Below are positions 55,375-64,000 of a DNA stretch of 64,000 nucleotides, piece after piece. How positions within the stretch are numbered: the stretch's first letter is position 1; each line of letters starts with the position of its first letter. Position numbers and translations under genes: made by a program. Source of the stretch: Cacajao melanocephalus (taxonomy: Eukaryota > Chordata > Mammalia > Primates > Pitheciidae); assembly GCA_963573385.1 (NCBI GenBank), contig CAUYLG010047286.1:1-64000 (forward strand), given 5' to 3'. Below the pieces are notes generated by a model, which was not told where the DNA came from, did no database searches, and was given only the letters and a program-made list of their open reading frames with translations.

Positions 55375-56395
55375 TGATTCATTTATTCATACTCAAGCAG
55401 GATATTTTGGGGGCACCTACTGTGTGCCACACGTTTTTAGATGCTGAGGAACATCAAGGAATAGCATAGACTAAAATTCCTGCCATGTCATATCTATTCT
55501 AGAAGGGAGGAATGACAATAATATGAATAAATGAAGCATAAAATATTTTACATAAAATAAGTGTTAAGGAAAAATAAAGCAGTGAAGGGTGACACAAGAT
55601 TTGCATCGAAGAGAACATTGATATTTTACATACAGTGACTTGGGTAGGCTTCTGTGAGTAGTCAACCTGAAGCTGGTGCGTAAGCCAGCTCTATGGATAA
55701 TTGGGGAAAGACCATTCAGGCTGTGGGGGAAGCCACGTGCAAAGGCACTGAGCCTCTAGTATGACCTAAGAGGCCTGTGTGGCTGGAGCTGAATAAACAG
55801 TGAGGAGTTCTAGCAGATGAGGTTAGAGAAGTGATGGAGTCAGATCATATAGGACCTTACAGAACCTGATAAGGACGTTAGGTTTTGTTGTAAGCAAGTG
55901 AGGCGGAGAGCCACCGGAGGATGTGAAGTTGAGAAGTAACATGATATCCTTGTTTTCTTAGGGTCACTGTGGCTGCTGTTTATGGGAGGCTGGGGCTGAT
56001 CAGGGAGACCAGCTGGAAAGCTATTACTGTAATCCTCAGAGAGATCTCGGCAGCTTGGGCTACAACGGAAGATTGAGAATGGATGGATTCTGAATGTCAT
56101 TTAATGGCAGAGCTAGTAAGATTTGCTGGTGAGTTGGAAATGAGTGAAAGAAAGAATGAGAGATAGTGAGACTGCAGGGTTTTGGCTGGAGCAACAGTGA
56201 GATGAAGGTGCCACTGACTGAGAGGCGCTAAACCCCAGTAGAAGCAAGTTGGGAGTTTAGCTTGGTGAAAAAAATCCAGGAGCTCAGCTGTGAATGTGTG
56301 AAGTTTAGATGCCTGTGTGACGGCCAAGTGGAGATAGGAAGTAAGTGGCTGGGTGTGTAGGTCTAGTCTCCCTAACATTAGACATCTGAAATGGG
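55375..56395 (-). mobile_element. L2 LINE, antisense, long fragment
   Basis: GGGGGCACCTACTGTGTGCC, GAAGCCACGTGCAAAGGCAC, GTGTGGCTGGAGCTGAATAA, CATATAGGACCTTACAGAAC and GGTCACTGTGGCTGCTGTTT follow the antisense L2 consensus in order over about 1 kb. Confidence 0.75.
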
Positions 56396-59300
56396 AGGAA
56401 TTAGGTCAGAAGAATGAGGGGTGATTAGTGATGTCATAGGAAAAACAGGTAATTGTGGTGTCCTGGAGGTTAAGGGGTCATGAGACACCTGGGGAGGGCG
56501 TGAAGGCAGCAGGTGGATAAAGGTTTCTGCATGTTATCCTGCAAAGGGGCACAGAAGAATGGGCATTAGGTAGCAGGAAAGTGGAGGATCAAGAGATGGT
56601 GTTGAAGATGGTGAGACGGAAGAGCAGTAATGGTTATGGAAAGACGGCAGGCTCACTGGGCTCCATTTTTGAGCAGATGAATGGGGCTAAGACCTCATAC
56701 CCAGGAAGAGAGCTGGCAGCAGAAACAGGAGAAGATTGGGGTCATTTTTATGGGTGGGAGGTGTGCTGGTGGGTTTTGGTAAGAGCTCATGTCAGTTGGC
56801 ATCCATTTCCTCAGTAAGGTGAGAATGTAAGGAAAATTAGAGACAGATGGACTTTTAAAAACTCACTAATATACATAACCAGTTTTTCTGCCTATCTCTC
56901 AATTTTCACCATCTTTTCTTTCAAGCTAGACTCTCAAATCCTTCAAATTAAAATTTTCCATTTGGCAGTACAAGTTTATCTTTTCTTAAATACAGAACTA
57001 CCAGTCTTTTGATAGAAGCTTTTAGGACTCTGGTGTCTTCCCAAGGACATGACCAGTGATGAAGTTTTCATCTGTGTAAAACCTACAAATTGGAATTCTG
57101 CTTTCTGGTGCAATGGAGCATTAGAATGTAATGTCGTTTTGAGAACTTCAGGATTGAGAGCAAACCCACTTCAGTCATTGGAGGAGCAAGAAACTCACTT
57201 TACATTTTAAATGGTTTTATTCACTGGGCTGAATAGACATAATATTAAAAAACCCTTAAGACCAGTGATTCTCAATGGGTTGTGGAGGGAGAGGGAGAGG
57301 CAGTTTGAAAACTTACTATTATAGTTAATATTTACAATTTGTCATGCAATTTACAGAAGTAAATGCTTGACAATGTCCTGGGCTGTGGAAAAATTAAAAA
57401 AAAAATACAGGGTTATCTTCTGCTTCTGGTATATTTATTTTTGTTATGTTGGTTAACCAAAGGAGGCACTGATTTTAACAGTAAAATATTGGTGTGGATA
57501 TTCACCTTTGTTAGCTTACATGTCTTAAGTGATAAGAAAACAAAGCCAAATAAGTGTCTGATGTGAGATCCTTAAAACTGGGAGTCCCTGGGAGCTCCTT
57601 CTTCCCCTGACTTCAGTATTCCTGCCCTGGACAGTGAGCCCGCCTGAAGCTCTTTCCTGAGGTCCCACAAAGAAGGGTCTGATGGTTAGGGAAAATAGTT
57701 GAAAATAACTCTTTTCCTTGTTTCTTTTGTTTTTTGAGGACCAATACCTAAAAAAGAAAAACAAAAACAAAAACAAAAAACAAGAATAAAATTATCAGCT
57801 CAAGAAATGAGGGTTTTGCAGAAGGGAGAATGTTTTTCCTCGCCAGGCCTGATTGGACTAGAGCACTGCGGAGTGAACTCTGCTCTGAACACTGCGAAGC
57901 AAAGCAGTGATGGATTGTGGAGGCTGCAGAGCAGTGATGGACACGGTGACGCCAGCCTCGGGGCCTCCCCTTGAGGAGGCTCCCTGGCCTTTTGGGGCTG
58001 AGTGGCCATATTGAACAGGTGCAGGGCTGTGGGGAGCCAACCGAGGACACACAGTATGTGAAAAGCACTCCAGCTCTGGGCATCCATGGGCTCGATGACT
58101 AAGTGAGGCAATCCATGTGCAGGAAAATGTTTTAAGCCAGGGAGTAATATTTTTGGAAAGGGAGGAACTCATGTGATTCTACTGAGCAGCTTGTTCTTCC
58201 TACGTTTGGCTCTATGGGATAGTGTGTATGTCTAGAAGTGGCAGATTGATTTTTCCTGCTACCTCAGGGTAAATGTCTACAAAACAAATAACACTCACTG
58301 TTTGGGAAAATTAAAAAATAAGCCTAGGGATGATTAGTTTCCTCTGATCCAAGTCTTTGGAAGTCTTCTCTTCGCATTTGTGCACCCATGTGTAGGTTTG
58401 CCCTGACTGATGGGCTCCAGTCCTAAGGGACCCAGAGAACAGATGAATGAACATACAGGGCTTGAGTTTTTCACTCATATGATTCCGAATCAGTACAGAG
58501 TCCAGAGGGGCTAACACTGACCTCACACAGTGCTTGCTCTCCTCTTTCTTTCTTACAGAGCATATTTTTAACCACTCATTTGGCCCCTAGTATCCTGTTT
58601 TGCATTTTTCAATGTTCTTTGCTTTTTGATTCCACAACTGTATTTTTCATAAGACAAGAGCATGGATCTAGTCCTGTGTTTCTTTGAAGAATCTCCAGTG
58701 TTTCAAATTGTTTGACAAATAGTAGATATGTCATAGGGATGTGAATATCAGAACCAAAGTGTCTTCCTGTGGATTTTGATTAGCTAAGAGAAGGGTTGAT
58801 TTTCTGACTTGCATGTTGCCTGGTTGAATCCATTTTTCCCAAAAGCAATACCTTCTTTTTCACTTCAAGTGTTCTTCTCATTTATCTGCCAAGAGTATTT
58901 AAAGTAGAAGAATCTTAATGTCTGGCAAAGTATCGAACATTATTTGTATCAAATATTTGATTCTCTTTCTCATTAATATCATAAGGGAGAGAATTGATGC
59001 TTCTTAAGCTGTTCAATTACAAAAAAAAAAAAAACCCGCAACTGTGAGGCAATTGGCCAACTCATGAACTTGGCATTGTGGTTTGCAGGTTTGCTTGGTT
59101 TTGCTTTTGTGCTCCTGACATTTATCCACAGAGCTCCTTCCTGCAGAGCAGTACCGAATGCCGGTTCCTTCTTACACACGAGCCCAGTCAGAACACATCG
59201 AGGGGACTCCTCCGTGGGGCTCTTCCCTTGCCTGCTTCCTGCTCTGGGCAGTTGGTGATCTGGGGAATTGGGACCAGTAGAAAAGAAACTGAGGAGGAAA

Positions 59301-60045
59301 GGCATTGTTGCTATTACTTCAATATTCTCATTTTGCAAATGGGGATTTACAAAGGGGACTGTAAGCTTTCTATCCAAAGAGAGATCCGAGGTAAGAATTC
59401 TTTTCTCCAAATGAGAAAGACTGGAATCCCACCAGATGTGTGGAAAGCTGCAGTTAAAACCAAATAATCCTGGTTTCAAGACTTAAATGTTTTTGGTAAC
59501 ATTTGAATACATTGGAAACATATTCCTCTGATAATTTTTTTTTTTTTGCACCATCGATAGTTTCTAAAAGGTGTGGAAACACTTATAAGAAATATCGATT
59601 ATGCGGTGTTGGTGCCAGTGTGGACTTAATGCTGAGACTGACGTATTGCCAGGTGGGCAGGTGAAGTAATAAAGGAATAATTGGAATTTTTTTTGCTGAA
59701 CTCTAAAGGACTCTCAGGAAACCTGACCTTGCTTTTGACCTACTGATTAGCTTGAATGCAGCAGACTCATTATATTCTAATTTCATCTCCATTGAAAGAT
59801 AAAACAGACTTGGAAGTAATTAATTATAGTTAGATATTAATGATCAAGTGAATTGATTTCAAAAGTCATTTTCTTATCATGTGAACTAATTTCCCTGTGA
59901 CAGAACTTTGGTAACATTTTACATGTATATTTTTAATATTTTAAGTAAGTACTCCTGTAAATTGCTCCAAAAGAAGTGGTTTGCTGGGATAGTGAAGAGA
60001 ATGAAAGTCAGGCTCTTGTGCTGTGGTTCTGCTTTTCTCTCTCTC
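56396..60045. other. Intron DNA, mostly unique-looking
   Basis: The first part may continue the L2. An A-rich (AAAAAC)n patch lies at 57751-57790. Overlapping minus-strand frames at 57748-58172 and a 166-codon minus frame at 58979-59479 (opposed by a 129-codon + frame) lack any domain. A GAG|GTAAGA donor-like site occurs at 59389, but no matching acceptor or conserved product is evident. Confidence 0.35.
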
Positions 60046-60049
60046 TTTC

Positions 60050-60445
<396 letters not shown>

Positions 60446-60689
60446 TAAGTTTCATCAGCATATAAATGGAAGCATAGACTAGCCAAAAGACTTTCTATGT
60501 AGGACACTCTGTAGGTCCTTAGAATATGGTTCTCACCAGGTGTCTTCACTCACTTTCTGCCTGTCGGAAGGCTGAGTCACAATGAAGAATCTTCAGCCAG
60601 AGCACACCACCTCCTGATGAAAGTGCTCCTTTCCTCTATATTTTGAGTCCTCTCAAGTTTCATAGGCTTCTACAAGCTTGCTCCCTGAA

Positions 60690-60800
60690 GAGCCCTATGC
60701 CAGGGTTTCAGGGTTAGAGAGACAAATAAGATACAGGTTCAGTAATCAAGCAGCTCGTATCTTAGAGAAACATCTAGGCTGATTATTATAATACAAGCGA
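60690..60800 (-). mobile_element. L2-like 3' end, antisense (tentative)
   Basis: GAGAGACAAATAAGATACAG and AAGCAGCTCGTATCTTAGAG have L2 antisense tail character. Confidence 0.35.
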
Positions 60801-61914
<1,114 letters not shown>

Positions 61915-62029
61915 TGATAAAGGCAAGAAGAAACAAAGATTCCCCCAAACCAGCTTCCCTCTAGATTTCCCCTTCTATGTCATTAGCCAGAGCTCTGTCA
62001 TGTGGTCACTGCAAGCTTCCGGGGAGGTG

Positions 62030-62427
62030 AGGAAAGAAACTGTGTAGCTTTCCTCTGCTCCATGGTAGGGACAGACAGGGGGCAAGGGCACATGAACAGA
62101 GACTGACTCTGTGGGGCTTGAAGACAGGTCAGAAAGATGAAAGGGAGCAGCATGTGCAAAATCATGCATGTGTGAATGGGCAGGGGAGGTCTGAGACCAC
62201 GTCGTGGTTCTCTGATGCAGGCGCAGGCAAGCAGTGAGGCTGGACAGGTGGGCAGGGCTTGTTTGTGAAGGACACCGAGAGGACCGGGGGGATATGCCCT
62301 TTAGCCTGTGGTCATGGGAAATGATGATGTGGGGGATGGACGGGGCAGGAGAACAACCCAAACTAAGACACAGCAGTGGTGACAGAGAAAAAGCAATGAA
62401 TTCAGGAAATGATTCCAAAGTCAGGGG
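62030..62427 (-). mobile_element. L2-like sequence, antisense (probable)
   Basis: GGGAGCAGCATGTGCAAAAT, GAGGCTGGACAGGTGGGCAG and GTTTGTGAAGGACACCGAGA follow antisense L2 order. It continues after the Alu at 62814. Confidence 0.5.
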
Positions 62428-62443
62428 CTCTTGGTGCCATTTT

Positions 62444-62797
62444 TTTCTTGTTCTTTTTCTTTCTTTTCTTTCTTTCTTTTTTTTTGAGACAGAGTCTCAC
62501 TCTGTCACCCAGGCTGAAGTGCAGTGGCACTATCTTGGCTCACTGCAACCTCTGCTTCCTGGGTTCCAGTGAGTCTTCTGCCTCAGCCTCCCGAGGAGGT
62601 GGGACTACAGGCACGTGCCACTGTACCTGGCTAATTTGTTGGGTTTTGTTTTGTTTTGTTTTGTTTTGTTGTATTTTTTAGGAGAGACAGGGTTTCACCA
62701 CGTTGGCAAGGCTGGCCTTGCACTTCTGACCTCAGGTGATCCACCTGTCTCAGCCTTCAAAGTGCTGGGATTATAGATGTGAGCTGTCGTGTCTGGC
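62444..62797 (-). mobile_element. Alu, antisense, with 16-bp target-site duplication and (GTTTT)n
   Basis: A T/C-rich head, GAGACAGAGTCTCACTCTGT and the end GAGCTGTCGTGTCTGGC. Perfect flanks CTCTTGGTGCCATTTT lie at 62428-62443 and 62798-62813. A (GTTTT)n expansion (62642-62670) sits in the central A-rich linker. Confidence 0.95.
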
Positions 62798-62813
62798 CTC
62801 TTGGTGCCATTTT

Positions 62814-63050
62814 GATGTCAGTGGTGAGGAAGGAGGAGTCAGGGGCATAGAGCTGATCTCTGAGCCACAGCAGGTTTGAGGGGAGCCGGCTACTTCAGTT
62901 GGTATGTGGGGTTCTAGGTGGCTGTGGCGCATCCACAGGCGGTTAGGAGTAGAGGACTGGATTTGGCGAGGGAAGTGGGGACGTAGAGTATAGATAAGGG
63001 AATTTGAGCAGAGAGTGGGGAGGCTGTGAGCACTCATTGAAATAAAATGG
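62814..63050 (-). mobile_element. L2-like sequence, antisense (continuation)
   Basis: Resumes after the Alu target-site duplication. GGAAGGAGGAGTCAGGGGCA and similar purine-rich phrases match antisense L2 character. Confidence 0.4.
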
Positions 63051-63708
63051 CCAGATGGGCATGTTCAGGGTGAGCAGCTGGTCCACTCACTACACACTAA
63101 CTGGAACCCAAGTCTATGTATGAGCTCACGGTTTTGCCTTCCGTTCCAAAGCATAACATTTTCTGTGATGAGTTTCTATTGTTAGACCCGCACTTTCCCT
63201 ACGGTCAGTTCCATTTAAACGGTCTACCTCCTCCCGGGCAGTGCTTCTCTTTATCTTGTCCTCAGGCTGTATTTCCTGTCCTTACCTGTTTACAGAAGTT
63301 AGAAGAAGAGAGATAGAGACTTGGCCCTCATAAAAGGATGTGGGCTGCCCACGGGGTGTTAGACCAGGTTGGCAGGAGGAGCCCAAACTGCTTCCCTTCT
63401 CCTTCCCCAGGGCATGAATGTGGGAGGGCTGGATTCACTTATACCACTGCTAGCAGCATCTCCAGACAGGGCAACATTTAAATTCACCTAATTCCTGTCC
63501 ACCCCTCTACCTGATCCCAAACCCAGCCTCCTGGTCATAGTAAACAAAGAATATTTAGAATATGAAAAAAAAAAGCAAGTATAACAAAGACAAAATCACC
63601 TAGGGTGCCACAATTCTGAGACAACTGTTACAGTTCACATTTCTTTGCAATAAAACTGCCACCCATCTCAGAGGGGGTTCATGGTGCTTCTTAAACAGAC
63701 CGCTTACT
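63051..63708. other. Intron DNA, nothing recognised
   Basis: No frame above 66 codons and no named repeat. Confidence 0.4.
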
Positions 63709-63711
63709 GTC

Positions 63712-64000
63712 CTGGTCCATTTGGAGTTGCTGTAAGAGAATGCCACTGGATGATTTATAAAGAACAGAAATTTATTTCTCAAAGTTCTGGAGGCTGGGAA
63801 GTCCAAGATCAAGGCACCAGCCTCTGATGAAGGCCGTCCTGCTTCCTCACATGGCAGAAAAGCAGAAGAGCACTAGAATAAACTCGCCCCCACAAGCCCT
63901 TTATATAGCAGCTTTAATCTATTAATGAGGAAAGAATCCTCATGGTTTACACACCACCCAGAAGGCCGTACCTCTCAACACTGTTGCGTTGAGGATTCAG
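63712..64000 (-). mobile_element. MLT1-type MaLR LTR, antisense, cut by window end
   Basis: GGTCCATTTGGAGTTGCTGT, TTTATTTCTCAAAGTTCTGG and GGAGGCTGGGAAGTCCAAGA, then CACATGGCAGAAAAGCAGAA match the complement of an MLT1-like LTR. The remainder lies beyond the window. Confidence 0.8.

Noticed and set aside
58979..59479. 166-codon minus-strand frame and opposed 129-codon plus frame
   Set aside because: Both strands are open at once, there is no domain, signal or conserved motif, and the region is intronic. A lone donor-like site at 59389 has no partner.

Overview
This window is primate, almost certainly human, nuclear DNA. It carries more than fifteen Alu elements (AluJ to AluS/Y-like, several with intact target-site duplications), L1M and younger L1 tails, L2 and MIR fossils, MaLR LTRs and hAT/Tigger-type DNA transposon remnants in an AT-rich background. 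Intact coding sequence is very sparse. No rRNA, tRNA, CRISPR, operon or prokaryotic feature was found.

The one clear gene is KCNK1 (TWIK-1/K2P1 two-pore-domain potassium channel) on the + strand. Its first coding exon (34695-35049) encodes residues 1-118 plus the first base of codon 119. It lies in a GC-rich CpG island (about 34.1-35.6 kb) containing GC boxes, CCAAT boxes, a TATA-like stretch and a TGACGTGG-type CREB/ATF site. A (CA)n tract that runs into (CG)n bounds the island on its 5' side. The exon ends at a canonical donor that cuts inside the first pore's selectivity filter (TTG|YG). The remaining exons are not in the window, so from 35050 to the right end everything appears to be KCNK1 intron 1.

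Layout: 1-33.8 kb is upstream intergenic DNA. It is built from layered repeats, such as an L1M interrupted by an Alu that is itself interrupted by an MST-type LTR at 1.2-3.1 kb, and an Alu inside a MaLR LTR at 15.7-16.4 kb. It also holds a frameshifted protein-like relic on the minus strand (about 14.1-14.8 kb) that I cannot name. An L1M fragment ends about 0.9 kb before the KCNK1 start codon. The 33.8-35.6 kb stretch is promoter, exon 1 and CpG island. The 35-64 kb stretch is intron with Alu, L1, L2, MIR, MLT1-type and other LTR fossils, and a further MLT1-type LTR runs off the right edge.

I found no previously undescribed gene system. The most unusual local structures are a perfect 26-bp inverted repeat with a 6-nt loop at 10556-10613, a 444-bp AT/CA-rich block with 14-bp inverted ends and nested internal palindromes at 21897-22340, the alternating purine-pyrimidine tract next to the KCNK1 promoter, the minus-strand pseudogene, and two short high-identity direct duplications (28.06/33.34 kb and 42.76/44.04 kb). 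Repeat family names come from remembered consensus features, not from a database search, and boundaries are approximate to about 10-30 bp unless a target-site duplication is given.
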